From: Methylobacterium sp. E-045
GTDB taxonomy: Bacteria > Pseudomonadota > Alphaproteobacteria > Rhizobiales > Beijerinckiaceae
Length of the DNA stretch: 64,000 nucleotides
NCBI RefSeq assembly: GCF_022829685.1
Contig: NZ_JAKSYE010000096.1
Coordinates: forward strand, 108,945-172,944
Reading direction: 5' to 3'
A program made the translations under genes and the position numbers. Below the pieces are notes generated by a model. The model saw only the letters and a list, made by a program, of their open reading frames with translations. It ran no database searches and had not been told where the DNA came from. Positions 33,221 to 42,384 of this stretch are shown here, one piece after another. Positions within the stretch are counted from its first letter, which is position 1. Each line of letters opens with the position of its first letter.

Positions 33221-34591
33221 ATGCTCGCGCGTGCGGAAGCGGATCGAGCGTCGGGGACGATCACGGCGGACGTGTACCCCGGGGACGCCGCGGTAGGTGC
33301 CTCCACCGTGGGAGCGAAGGCTCCGGCTCGGATCGAGGCAGCCCGACACGGCTGGCGCGTTCTTGCCGTACTCAGCGCGCTGATGGGCTTCGCCTCGATC
33401 TCGACCGACCTTTACCTGCCGGCCCTGCCGACCATGGCCACGAGCCTCGGTTCCGACACCGGCACAATGGAACTCACGGTCGCCGGCTACCTGATTGGGT
33501 TCAGCCTGGGGCAGCTTCTCTGGGGGCCCCTCGGCGACCGATACGGACGTCGGGGACCCATCGCGTTCGGGCTCGTGCTGTTCGTCATCGGTTCGGCCGG
33601 CTGCGCGCTCTCGGGCTCGGCTGGGCAGATGATCGCCTGGCGCGTCGTGCAGGCGGCGGGTGCCTGCTCAGGCGTCGTCCTGGCGCGAGCCATGGTGCGG
33701 GACCTCTACGCCGGCGACCACGCCGCCCGGATGCTGTCGACGCTGATGACCGTCATGGCCATCGCGCCCCTGCTCGGGCCGCTCGTCGGCGGACAGATCC
33801 TGGCGGTGGCCGGCTGGCGGGCGATCTTCTGGGTGCTGGTCGGCGTGGGCGTCCTCACGCTCGCCGCCTTGTTCACGCTGCCCGATACCCTGCCGCCGGG
33901 GCGACGCAACCGTGAACCGCTCGCGTGGGCCTTCGGACGGTATGGCGCCCTGCTGCGGGAACCGCGCGTGCTCGCCTATGCCGGGGCCGGAGGGTTTTTC
34001 TATGCCGGGATGTACGCCTATATCGCCGGCTCGCCCTTCGCCTACATCACGGTCTACCGGGTCGGCCCCCAGGCCTACGGCCTTCTCTTCGGGGTCGGCA
34101 TCCTCGGGATCATGGCCACCAACCTGCTCAACGCGCGGCTGGTGATGCGCCTCGGCGGCGACCGCCTGCTCGTCCTCGGGACGGGATTGGGCGCCTGCTC
34201 CGGCCTCGCACTCGCCGTGGCGACGGGGACCGGATGGGGCGGTCTCGCCGGGCTCGTGGTTCCGCTGTTCGTGTTCATCTCGGCCACGGGCTTCGTCGTG
34301 GCGAACTCCGTGTCGGGCGCCCTCTCTGGCTTTCCGGAGCGGGCCGGCGCGGTCTCGGCCCTAGTCGGGGCGATCCACTATGGCAGCGGCATCCTCGGTG
34401 CCGGGCTCGTCGGCGCCTTCGCCGACGGCACGCCGTGGCCGATGGGCTGGGTAATCGCGCTGGCTGGCCTCGGCAGCCTCGGTTGCGCCTGCCTGATCAG
34501 GCCGGCGAGAGCCCTTCCGACACCATCGGTGGCCAACGCCGGACGGGGCACGAACGGCGCCACCAGCTTCATTCATGAGCCTACCTCATAG
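33221..34591 (+). CDS. MFS exporter, Bcr/CflA drug-resistance type
   Basis: 456 residues from the ATG at 33221. A 45-residue hydrophilic start is followed by twelve predicted membrane helices. The inner-loop motif GPLGDRYGRRGPIAFG between helices 2 and 3 and SISTDLYLPALPTMA at helix 1 are typical of the Bcr/CflA subfamily, proton-driven exporters of toxic small molecules. It follows aldo-keto reductase 3 by about 60 bp; its context suggests export of aldehyde, quinone or aromatic compounds. LysR-site 3 overlaps its last codons. Confidence 0.88.
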   Translation: MLARAEADRASGTITADVYPGDAAVGASTVGAKAPARIEAARHGWRVLAVLSALMGFASISTDLYLPALPTMATSLGSDTGTMELTVAGYLIGFSLGQLLWGPLGDRYGRRGPIAFGLVLFVIGSAGCALSGSAGQMIAWRVVQAAGACSGVVLARAMVRDLYAGDHAARMLSTLMTVMAIAPLLGPLVGGQILAVAGWRAIFWVLVGVGVLTLAALFTLPDTLPPGRRNREPLAWAFGRYGALLREPRVLAYAGAGGFFYAGMYAYIAGSPFAYITVYRVGPQAYGLLFGVGILGIMATNLLNARLVMRLGGDRLLVLGTGLGACSGLALAVATGTGWGGLAGLVVPLFVFISATGFVVANSVSGALSGFPERAGAVSALVGAIHYGSGILGAGLVGAFADGTPWPMGWVIALAGLGSLGCACLIRPARALPTPSVANAGRGTNGATSFIHEPTS

Positions 34592-34617
34592 CCTCATGCC
34601 GAATTCGACCCCTAATC
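34585..34617. promoter_or_regulatory. LysR-site 3 (CATAGCCTCATGC-N12-CTAATC)
   Basis: Third copy, starting in the 3' end of the exporter gene and about 110 bp before paoA. Internal spacing equals that of the other two copies. A -10-like TAGCTAGTTT follows. Confidence 0.7.
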
Positions 34618-34725
34618 GGTCAGGCTCGCATAGCTAGTTTAGAGCTGGTCCATGTTCAGCGTGGCCGACGCCGACGGCTCATGTCCGGCGCTCGGTCAAC
34701 CATCGCCCCCCTGCCGGAGAACCAG

Positions 34726-35361
34726 ATGCAAAGTCCAGGCGACCTCGAACTCAACCGGCGCGACCTGGTGGCGGGTGCCTCGGTCGCCGCCGCGGCCACT
34801 GCCTTCCCGGGCTCCGCCCGGGCACAGTCGACCGATGCCGAGGGGGCGGTCCTGACGAAGATGTCCCTGACCGTGAACGGCGAGCGGCGCGAGCTCGAAC
34901 TCGACACGCGCACGACCCTGCTCGACGCGGTGCGCGAGCACCTGCACCTGACCGGCGCCAAGAAGGGCTGCGACCACGGCCAGTGCGGCGCCTGCACGAT
35001 GATCGTCGACGGTCGGCGCATCAACTCGTGCCTGACCCTGGCGGTGATGCACCAGAACGATGCCGTCATGACCATCGAGGGACTCGGCAAGCCGGGCGAT
35101 CTCCACCCGATGCAGGCGGCCTTCATCAAGCACGACGGCTACCAGTGCGGGTTCTGCACTCCGGGCCAGATCTGCTCCGGCGTGGCGGTCATCGCCGAGA
35201 TCAGGTCCGGCATCCCGAGCCACGTCAGCGCCGATCTCAACGGACCCTACGAAGTCACCGACGCAGAGATCCGCGAGCGCATGAGCGGCAACATCTGCCG
35301 TTGCGGCGCTTACTCGAACATCGTCGAGGCGATCACCGAAGTCGCCGGGAGGCAGGCATGA
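34726..35361 (+). CDS. paoA: Periplasmic aldehyde oxidoreductase, 2Fe-2S subunit
   Basis: 211 residues from the ATG at 34726. A Tat signal (NRRDLVAGASVAAAATAF, cleavage after ARA) sends the folded complex to the periplasm. Two [2Fe-2S] motifs follow: GCDHGQCGACTM...SC and CGFCTPGQIC...CRCGAY, as in xanthine-oxidase-family small subunits. It is the first gene of paoABC. In E. coli PaoABC oxidises aromatic aldehydes to acids; here the Tat-carrying subunit would export the trimer. Preceded by LysR-site 3. Confidence 0.92.
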   Translation: MQSPGDLELNRRDLVAGASVAAAATAFPGSARAQSTDAEGAVLTKMSLTVNGERRELELDTRTTLLDAVREHLHLTGAKKGCDHGQCGACTMIVDGRRINSCLTLAVMHQNDAVMTIEGLGKPGDLHPMQAAFIKHDGYQCGFCTPGQICSGVAVIAEIRSGIPSHVSADLNGPYEVTDAEIRERMSGNICRCGAYSNIVEAITEVAGRQA

Positions 35362-36308
35362 AGTCCTTTACTTACGAGCGTCCGAGCTCGCCCGCCGAGG
35401 CCGCCGCGACGGTTGCCGCCAAGCCGAACGCCAAGTTCATCGCCGGCGGCACCAACCTGCTCGACCTGATGAAGCTTCAGATCGAGACGCCGACCCACCT
35501 CGTCGACGTGAACGGCCTCGGCCTGGACAAGGTCGAGGCGACCCCCGAGGGCGGCCTTCGCATTGGCGCACTGGTGCGAAACACCGACCTCGCGGCTGAC
35601 GCCCGCGTCCGCAAGGATTACGGCGTGCTGAGCCGGGCGCTCCTCGCGGGCGCGTCGGGGCAGTTGCGCAACAAGGCGACCACCGCCGGCAACCTGCTCC
35701 AGCGCACCCGCTGCCCGTACTTCTACGACACCGCCCAGGCCTGCAACAAACGCCAGCCGGGGTCCGGGTGCTCGGCCATCGACGGGGTCAGCCGGCAGCT
35801 CGCCGTGATCGGCGCGAGCGAAGCCTGCATCGCGACGTATCCGGGCGACATGGCGGTGGCCATGCGCGTGCTCGACGCCACCGTCGAGACCGTCGACGCC
35901 AAGGGCGGCACGCGCAAGATCCCCGTAGCGGACTTCCATCGCCTGCCCGGCGACAGGCCGGAGGTGGACACCACCCTCAGGGCCGGCGAGCTCATCACCG
36001 CGGTGACGCTGCCGAAGCCGGTGGTCGGGAGGCACATCTACCGCAAGGTCCGCGACCGGGCCTCCTACGCTTACGCCCTGGTCTCGGTCGCCGCGATCAT
36101 CGGCAAGGACGGGACCGGGCACGTGGCGTTTGGCGGCGTGGCGCCGCGTCCTTGGCGCATCGAGGCGGCCGAGGGCGACCTACCCAAGGGCGCCAAGGCC
36201 GTCACGGACAAGGTCTTCGCCGGCGCCAAGCCCACGCACGACAACGCCTACAAGCTGAAGCTGGCCGAGCGCACGCTCGGCGCCGTCCTGTCCGAAGCGA
36301 GGGCCTGA
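35358..36308 (+). CDS. paoB: Periplasmic aldehyde oxidoreductase, FAD subunit
   Basis: 316 residues; the start overlaps the paoA stop (ATGA). FAD-binding segments KFIAGGTNLLDLMKLQ and TAGNLLQRTRCPYFYD are present. The cysteine-rich insert RCPYFYDTAQACNKRQPGSGCSAI fits the extra [4Fe-4S] cluster that marks PaoB/YagS. It passes electrons from the molybdenum centre to the acceptor. No own signal peptide, as expected for a hitch-hiker export with PaoA. Confidence 0.92.
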   Translation: MKSFTYERPSSPAEAAATVAAKPNAKFIAGGTNLLDLMKLQIETPTHLVDVNGLGLDKVEATPEGGLRIGALVRNTDLAADARVRKDYGVLSRALLAGASGQLRNKATTAGNLLQRTRCPYFYDTAQACNKRQPGSGCSAIDGVSRQLAVIGASEACIATYPGDMAVAMRVLDATVETVDAKGGTRKIPVADFHRLPGDRPEVDTTLRAGELITAVTLPKPVVGRHIYRKVRDRASYAYALVSVAAIIGKDGTGHVAFGGVAPRPWRIEAAEGDLPKGAKAVTDKVFAGAKPTHDNAYKLKLAERTLGAVLSEARA

Positions 36309-36311
36309 GCC

Positions 36312-38516
36312 ATGAAGTTCGACACCCCCGCAGGGCAGAACCCCATCGACAAGCTCAAGGTCGTCGGCAAGGCCACGGACCGGATCGACGGTCCGTTCAA
36401 GACCACCGGCACGGCCCCATACGCCTACGACTGGCACGATCCGAAGCTCAAGCCCGCCTACGGCTTCGTCGTCGGTGCCGGGATCGCCAAGGGGCGGATC
36501 AAGGCGATGAACCTGACGTCGGCCAAGGCCGCGCAGGGCGTGCTGGCCATCGTCACGGCCGGGAACGCCGGCAAGCTCGGGAAGGGCAAGCTCAACATCG
36601 CGACCCTGCTCGGCGGCCCCGAGATCGAGCACTACCACCAGGCCGTCGCGCTCGTGGTCGCCGAGACCTTCGAGCAGGCCCGCGCCGCCGCGGCCCTGGT
36701 GAAGATCGACTACGCCGAGGCCAAGGGGGCCTACGACCTCGCTGCGGTCAAGGACACGGGCAAGCCGGAGAAGCTCGGGCCCGCCCCGGCCGACACCTCG
36801 GTCGGCGATTTCGCCGGTGCCTTCGCCGGGGCGCCGATCCAGCTCGACGCCACCTACACCACGCCCGACCAGGCCCATGCGATGATGGAGCCGCACGCGT
36901 CCATCGCCTCGTGGGAGGGTGACAGGCTCACAGTGTGGACCTCGAACCAGATGATCGCCTGGGCGGCGCGCGACGTGGCGGCCACCCTCGACATGCCGCA
37001 GGACAAGGTCCGCATCGTCTCGCCGTTCATCGGCGGCGGCTTCGGCGGCAAGCTTTTCGTGAGGACCGAGGCGATCCTCGCGGCCCTCGGCGCCCGCGCG
37101 GCGCGTCGGCCGGTGAAGGTCGCCCTGACGCGGCCTATGATGTTCAACAACACCGTCCACCGGCCGGCGACGATCCAGCGTATCCGCATCGGCGCCACCC
37201 CCGACGGCATGATCACCGCCATCGGTCACGAGAGCTGGTCCGGCAACCTGCCGGACGGCAAGCCAGAGGCGGCCGTCCAGCAGACCCGCCTGCTCTACGC
37301 CGGCGCCAACCGGATGACCCAGACCCGGATGGCCACGCTCGACCTCCCCGAGGGCAACGCCATGCGCGCGCCCGGCGAGGCCCCCGGCCTGATGGCGCTG
37401 GAGATCGCCATGGACGAGATGGCGGAGAAGCTCGGGATCGACCCGATCCAATTCCGCATCCTGAACGACACCCAGGTCGATCCCGAGAAGCCCGAGCGTC
37501 CGTTCTCCCAGCGCAACCTCGTCCAGTGCCTGCGCACCGGGGCGGACAGGTTTGGCTGGGACAAGAGGGTGTCCAAGCCCGGCCAGGTCCGTGACGGGCG
37601 TTGGCTCGTCGGTATCGGCGTCGCAGCCGGTTTTCGCAACAACCAAGTCACCAAGTCGGGCGCACGCGTCAGGCTCGACGCCAAGGGCATGCTCACGGTC
37701 GAGACCGACATGACCGACATCGGCACCGGCAGCTACACCATCATTGGCCAGACCGCCGCTGAGATGATGGGCGTGACCCTCGACAGGGTGATCGTGCGAC
37801 TCGGGGATTCCGATTTTCCGGTGTCATCCGGATCGGGTGGGCAGTGGGGTGCGAACTGCTCGACCTCGGGCGTCTTCGCGGCCTGCGAGAAGCTGCGCGA
37901 GGCGGTCTCGCAGAAACTCGGGTTCAACTCCGCGGACGCGGTGTTCGAGGACGGGCAGGTCCGTTCCGGCAATCGCACCGCGCCGCTCGCCCAGGCGGCC
38001 GCCGGGGGTGACGTGGTCGCCGAGGACACCATCGAGTTCGGCGACCTCGCGAAGAAGTACCAGCAATCGACCTTCGCCGGGCACTTCGTCGAGGTCGGGG
38101 TCGACGTCGCGACGGCTGAGATCCGCGTCCGCCGCATGCTCGCGGTGTGCGCCGCCGGCCGCATCCTCAACCCGAAGTCGGCTCGCAACCAAGTCATCGG
38201 CGGGATGGCGATGGGCGTCGGGGCGGCCCTGATGGAGGAACTCGCAATCGACAAGCGTCGGGGCTTCTTCGTGAACCACGACCTCGCCGGCTACGAGGTC
38301 GCGGTCCATGCCGACATCCCGCATCAGGAGGTGATCTTCCTCGACGAGGTCGATCCGATCTCCTCGCCGATGAAGGCCAAGGGCGTGGGCGAGCTCGGCA
38401 TCTGCGGGGCCGGCGCGGCGGTGGCCAACGCCATCCACAACGCCACCGGTATCCGGGTCCGGGACTATCCCATCACACTCGACAAGCTCCTCGACCGGAT
38501 GCCGGACGCGGCGTGA
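36312..38516 (+). CDS. paoC: Periplasmic aldehyde oxidoreductase, molybdenum subunit
   Basis: 734 residues, 3 bp behind paoB. Moco-binding motifs are visible: IGGGFGGKLFVRTEAILAAL, AMRAPGEAPGLMALE, and SGSGGQWGANCSTSGV. The catalytic Glu is in GVGELGICGAGAAVANAI near residue 694. Oxidises aldehydes to carboxylic acids in the periplasm. The usual PaoD/XdhC-like cofactor-insertion chaperone is not encoded after it or anywhere in the window, so a chromosomal chaperone must serve if the enzyme is active. Confidence 0.93.
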   Translation: MKFDTPAGQNPIDKLKVVGKATDRIDGPFKTTGTAPYAYDWHDPKLKPAYGFVVGAGIAKGRIKAMNLTSAKAAQGVLAIVTAGNAGKLGKGKLNIATLLGGPEIEHYHQAVALVVAETFEQARAAAALVKIDYAEAKGAYDLAAVKDTGKPEKLGPAPADTSVGDFAGAFAGAPIQLDATYTTPDQAHAMMEPHASIASWEGDRLTVWTSNQMIAWAARDVAATLDMPQDKVRIVSPFIGGGFGGKLFVRTEAILAALGARAARRPVKVALTRPMMFNNTVHRPATIQRIRIGATPDGMITAIGHESWSGNLPDGKPEAAVQQTRLLYAGANRMTQTRMATLDLPEGNAMRAPGEAPGLMALEIAMDEMAEKLGIDPIQFRILNDTQVDPEKPERPFSQRNLVQCLRTGADRFGWDKRVSKPGQVRDGRWLVGIGVAAGFRNNQVTKSGARVRLDAKGMLTVETDMTDIGTGSYTIIGQTAAEMMGVTLDRVIVRLGDSDFPVSSGSGGQWGANCSTSGVFAACEKLREAVSQKLGFNSADAVFEDGQVRSGNRTAPLAQAAAGGDVVAEDTIEFGDLAKKYQQSTFAGHFVEVGVDVATAEIRVRRMLAVCAAGRILNPKSARNQVIGGMAMGVGAALMEELAIDKRRGFFVNHDLAGYEVAVHADIPHQEVIFLDEVDPISSPMKAKGVGELGICGAGAAVANAIHNATGIRVRDYPITLDKLLDRMPDAA

Positions 38517-38553
38517 GCATGGGTGAAAAATCGAATCCGGCGGAGGAACGCGA

Positions 38554-39054
38554 TTGGGAATTATCGCCTCCGCCGGAGTCGTGCTCCTCCTCGTGGCCTT
38601 CGGTCCTTGCCGGGCCACCGACGGCCCGCCGGCCCCATCCCAGGATGCCGCCGCCATCACGGTCTCGCGCGCCGGGTCGCAACCCTCGGTCAAGGGACCG
38701 GCCGAGCGCTTCACGGGCTCGGTCCGGGTCGATCCGATGCTGAAGGAAGCGCCTCCGTCACGGCTGTCCGGCGGTCTCGTCACCTTCGAACCGGGTGCGC
38801 GCTCCGCCTGGCACGCCCATCCCCTCGGTCAGACGCTGATCGTCACCGCCGGTGTCGGTCGCGTGCAGCGGTGGGGCGGTCCCGTCCAGGAAATCCGGCC
38901 CGGCGACGTGGTCCGCATCCCGCCCGGCGTGAAGCACTGGCACGGCGCCGCGGCGGACACTGGCATGTCGCACGTCGCCCTCGTCGAGGCGCTCGACGGC
39001 AGGTCCACCGACTGGATGGAGCATGTCACCGACGAGCAGTACCTGGGCGGCTGA
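38554..39054 (+). CDS. Cupin protein with N-terminal signal, TTG start
   Basis: 166 residues from a TTG at 38554, supported by GGAGGA 6-8 bp before it. The N-terminus (MGIIASAGVVLLLVAFGPCRA) is a hydrophobic signal, so the cupin is probably periplasmic like PaoABC. Cupin motif 1 GARSAWHAHPLGQTLIVTAGVG and motif 2 IRPGDVVRIPPGVKHWHGA. A paralogue of the cytoplasmic cupin at 31735. Position directly behind paoC suggests a linked role in the same compartment. Confidence 0.8.
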   Translation: MGIIASAGVVLLLVAFGPCRATDGPPAPSQDAAAITVSRAGSQPSVKGPAERFTGSVRVDPMLKEAPPSRLSGGLVTFEPGARSAWHAHPLGQTLIVTAGVGRVQRWGGPVQEIRPGDVVRIPPGVKHWHGAAADTGMSHVALVEALDGRSTDWMEHVTDEQYLGG

Positions 39055-39099
39055 CGCCCCGGCGAACGCACCTCGCCCCCTATCGAAAGGCCCGAACCC

Positions 39100-39822
39100 A
39101 TGCGTCCCAGGATCGTCTGCCACATGATCAGCTCCGTCGACGGGCGCCTGCATCCCAGCCGATGGACCCCTCCGGCTGCCGGCATCAATGCCGGACTGCC
39201 GCACCGCCACTATGAGGAGGTCGCCGGGCGCCTCGGCGCCGAGGGCTGGATCGTCGGTCGCAAGACCATGTCGGAGATCGCCAAGGGGTCGGAACGGAAC
39301 CCCGCCGCCGCCGGAGGTCTGCCACGCGAGACCCACGTGGCGGACCGGAAGGGCCGGGACCTGGCCGTGGCCATCGATCCGCATGGCAAGGTCCATTACG
39401 GGCAGGACAACGCCGGCGGCGACCATGTCGTCGCGATCCTCGGCGAGGGCGTCTCGGATGCGTACCTCGCCGAGCTGCGCGAGGACGGCGTCTCCTACGT
39501 CTTCGCCGGGCGGAATGGTCATGATCTGGCCCATGCCCTAGATACACTGGACGAAGCCTTCGGCGTGAAGACCCTCCTGCTGGAGGGAGGGGGCGCCATC
39601 AACGGGGCCTTCCTCAAGGCTCGCCTGATCGACGAGATCAGCGTCCTCGTCACCCCCGCCATCGACGGCCTGTCGGGGGTCCCGAGCATCTTCGACTACG
39701 TGGGCGCCATCGACGAGAGGCCGGCCGCGGGCCAGTCCCTTCGCCACCTCTCCACGGAAACCCTGGAAGGCGGTTTCGTCTGGCTTCGCTACCGGGTCGA
39801 GGACGCGCCGGCGTCGGCCTGA
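39100..39822 (+). CDS. RibD C-terminal/dihydrofolate reductase-like protein
   Basis: 240 residues. The pattern RPRIVCHMISSVDGRLHPSRW at the start, GWIVGRKTMSEI in the middle and VKTLLLEGGGAINGAFLKARLIDEISVLVTPAIDG near the end are those of the RibD_C superfamily of NADPH-dependent reductases. Not riboflavin-biosynthetic RibD, as the deaminase domain is missing. It lies 45 bp behind the exported cupin, probably the last gene of the paoABC transcription unit. Confidence 0.87.
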   Translation: MRPRIVCHMISSVDGRLHPSRWTPPAAGINAGLPHRHYEEVAGRLGAEGWIVGRKTMSEIAKGSERNPAAAGGLPRETHVADRKGRDLAVAIDPHGKVHYGQDNAGGDHVVAILGEGVSDAYLAELREDGVSYVFAGRNGHDLAHALDTLDEAFGVKTLLLEGGGAINGAFLKARLIDEISVLVTPAIDGLSGVPSIFDYVGAIDERPAAGQSLRHLSTETLEGGFVWLRYRVEDAPASA

Positions 39823-39974
39823 GGCCCCGGCTGAACCAAGCCTCCGCAGGGCTTACGTGGCGCAATGGAACGAGCTCGGATGCCAGGAATTCGCAAAGCG
39901 ACGCGTCGTCACCGACATCATTGTCGGCAACATCTCGAAAGAGCCGTTCGTTGGGTTACAGGCCGCTACGTCCG

Positions 39975-41942
39975 ATGCACGACAGGTTTCCCGGAGGGGG
40001 CGAGACCGGCGATCTCCTTAGGGCCCAGGATTGGAGCCGGACCCTACTCGGTCATCCCGATACCTGGCCCCATGCGCTGACGACCCTCGTGCAGGTGATG
40101 CTCAATGCCGGTCAGCCGATGTTCATCGCCTGGGGACCGCAGCGCACCCTGCTCTACAACGACGGTTACTCCGAGATGCTGGGGTCCCGGCACCCGGCGG
40201 CTTTCGCCCTGCCGTTCTTCGAGACCTGGCCCGAGGTGCGCGAGACTGTCGGGTCCCTGATGGACCGCGTCTTCGAGGGGGCGCCGATCCACATGGACGA
40301 CCTCACCCTGACGCTGCATCGGAACGGCTACTCCGAGGAAACCCACTTCGCGTTTTCCTACACGCCGGTCCCCGATGGGGACGGCGGCATCGCGGGGCTG
40401 TTCTGTGCCTGCACCGAGACGACCGGACGGGTGACCATCCAGCGCCGGCAGGTCGCCGAGGCGAAACGCGAGCGCGACCGCCTGTTCGAGATGAGCCGCG
40501 ACCTGTTCGGCGTCGCCACCTTCGACGGCTACCTGACGTCGATCAACCCGGCGTGGTCGCGCCAACTCGGTCGATCGGAAGCGGAGCTCCTGGCCCGGCC
40601 GTTCTCGGACATCATCCATCCCGACGACCTTGCGGCGACCGGGGACGTCGTCGCCACGCTCCAGGGCGGCAAGGCCGTCCATCAGTTCCACGTCCGCCTT
40701 CTCAAGGCGGACGGCACGCCCATCGCGTTCGCCTGGTCGGCCGTCCCCGAGGCCGACGTGGCGAGCGGCAGCTTCTACACGGTCGGGCGGGACATCACCG
40801 AGGACCTGCGGCGCGAGGAGACCCTCCGGCAAGCCCACAAGATGGAGGCGGTCGGCCAGCTCACCGGCGGGCTGGCGCACGACTTCAATAATCTCCTCCA
40901 GGCGGCGCACGGCAGCCTGGACCTGATCCTGCGCAGGCCCGGCGATACCGAACGCGTGGCGCGCCTTGCCCGCAACGGCCTGCAGGCGACGGAACGCGGT
41001 GCCAAGCTCACGGCACAGTTGCTGGCCTTCTCGCGAGCCCAGCGGCTTGAGCTCCGCCCCACGGAATTAACTGGGCTGGTCGCCGGGATGGCGGAGATCC
41101 TGTTGAGTTCGGCCGGCCCCCTCGTTCGGGTGGCCGTGGGTGCCGCCCGTCCCGGCCTCGGCGTGATGGCGGACCCGACGCAGTTGGAAATGGCCCTCCT
41201 GAACCTCGCCATCAACGCACGCGACGCCATGCCGGAAGGTGGGGACCTGACCCTCGGCTTCACGGAGCGGATGGTCGGTGAGAATGCAGACCTCCCGTCC
41301 GGCCCGTATGTGGACATCCGTGTCTCGGACACGGGAACCGGGATGCTGGAGAGCGTCGCCGCCCGTGCGTTAGAGCCGTTCTACACGACCAAGGGGGTCG
41401 GCAAGGGAACGGGGCTCGGTCTGAGCCAGGTCTACGCGATGGCGAAGCAGGCCGGCGGCACCGCCTGGATCGAGCGGTCCGAACGGACCGGTACGACCAT
41501 TGTCATGAGCCTCCCCCTCGTCGAGACCGCCGTCGAGATCGAGCCTGCGCCTTCCGATCAGGCCCTCGCGGTCATCGATGGGACCAGACGGGTGCTTGTC
41601 GTCGACGACGATGCCGACGTGCGGCTGTTCCTATCCACTTCCCTTGAGACGCTTGGCTTCCATGTGGTCGTAGCCGAGGACGCCGAACGCGGACTTGCGG
41701 TGCTGGACGGGGCGGACCCGGACCTGCTGCTGGTCGATTTCGCGATGCCGGGCATGAACGGAGCCAAGATGGCGGAAGTCGTACGAACACGGCGGCCCGA
41801 CCTCCCGATCATCTTCGCGAGCGGGTATTCGGAGACCGCGGCCATCGAGAGCGCGGTCGGGCCGTCCGCCGTGATGCTGAGGAAGCCGTTCGGCGTCAGG
41901 GACCTGGAAGCCGTGCTCAGAACCGCCTTCGAAGGAACCTGA
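39975..41942 (+). CDS. Hybrid histidine kinase (PAS-PAS-HisKA-HATPase-REC)
   Basis: 655 residues from the ATG at 39975; the frame also has a TTG start at 39921. No membrane helices: a soluble sensor. A first PAS-like domain (residues 20-150, with the AWGPQRTLLYNDGYSEMLGSRHP segment), a second PAS (about 165-280, LFGVATFDGYLTSINPAWSRQLGRS), H-box GGLAHDFNNLLQ near residue 308, N-box NLAINARDAMPEGG, G boxes DTGTGM and GKGTGLGLSQVY, and a C-terminal receiver with VLVVDDDADVRLFL and phospho-accepting Asp in LLLVDFAMPGMNG. Signals are likely internal redox or light cues; no partner gene adjoins. Confidence 0.9.
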   Translation: MHDRFPGGGETGDLLRAQDWSRTLLGHPDTWPHALTTLVQVMLNAGQPMFIAWGPQRTLLYNDGYSEMLGSRHPAAFALPFFETWPEVRETVGSLMDRVFEGAPIHMDDLTLTLHRNGYSEETHFAFSYTPVPDGDGGIAGLFCACTETTGRVTIQRRQVAEAKRERDRLFEMSRDLFGVATFDGYLTSINPAWSRQLGRSEAELLARPFSDIIHPDDLAATGDVVATLQGGKAVHQFHVRLLKADGTPIAFAWSAVPEADVASGSFYTVGRDITEDLRREETLRQAHKMEAVGQLTGGLAHDFNNLLQAAHGSLDLILRRPGDTERVARLARNGLQATERGAKLTAQLLAFSRAQRLELRPTELTGLVAGMAEILLSSAGPLVRVAVGAARPGLGVMADPTQLEMALLNLAINARDAMPEGGDLTLGFTERMVGENADLPSGPYVDIRVSDTGTGMLESVAARALEPFYTTKGVGKGTGLGLSQVYAMAKQAGGTAWIERSERTGTTIVMSLPLVETAVEIEPAPSDQALAVIDGTRRVLVVDDDADVRLFLSTSLETLGFHVVVAEDAERGLAVLDGADPDLLLVDFAMPGMNGAKMAEVVRTRRPDLPIIFASGYSETAAIESAVGPSAVMLRKPFGVRDLEAVLRTAFEGT

Positions 41943-42210
41943 CCGTCGGGTCTCCGACGGCCCGTCCCATCGGGGCTTCCGAAGCCACGATGCCGGCAGG
42001 CGAGGACGAGGGGGCCCGATCTCAAGTCGGTTTCCGCATGAAGCCGATGTCGGTGGCAACGGCCTTGAGCCGGTCCGGCTCGCGTTCCTTGCGTTCCAAA
42101 TAGCGTTCGACCAGGTAATCGGCCCGTTCGCGAGTGAGCAGCGTGAACCTCGTCAGCGATTGACAATTTTTGACAAAAAAAACGCAGCTTCTCTCGATAG
42201 GAGGCTCGCC

Positions 42211-42384
42211 ATGCCCATGATGAACGTCAGCCTGACCGCCGAGCAGTTGGCATTCGTGAGCCAGCTTGCCAATTCCGGCGATTACTCCTCCGCGAGCGAG
42301 GTCGTCCGCGATGGGCTACGTTTGCTGGAGGGATTACTGAACTGGAGGGGTGATCGCCTGGACGCCCCCCAGCGCAAGGGGTGA
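42211..42384 (+). pseudogene. Truncated ParD-type antitoxin fused to duplicated DNA
   Basis: The ATG at 42211 follows a strong GATAGGAGGC site. Residues 1-41 are a ParD/CC2985-type ribbon-helix-helix antitoxin (MPMMNVSLTAEQLAFVSQLANSGDY, SSASEVVRDGLRLLE). The remaining 16 residues come from the start of the umuC-derived duplication at 42332, so the natural C-terminus, which would bind the ParE toxin, is lost. No toxin gene follows. The duplication event probably destroyed a toxin-antitoxin locus. Confidence 0.75.

Noticed and set aside
36180..37646. Minus-strand frame of 488 codons
   Set aside because: Antisense of paoC, which has complete molybdenum-subunit motifs.
42022..42165. Minus-strand 47-codon tail ending in ...DIGFMRKPT
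   Set aside because: Protein-like composition, but no start codon and no upstream portion; may be a stump of a lost gene, too short to call.
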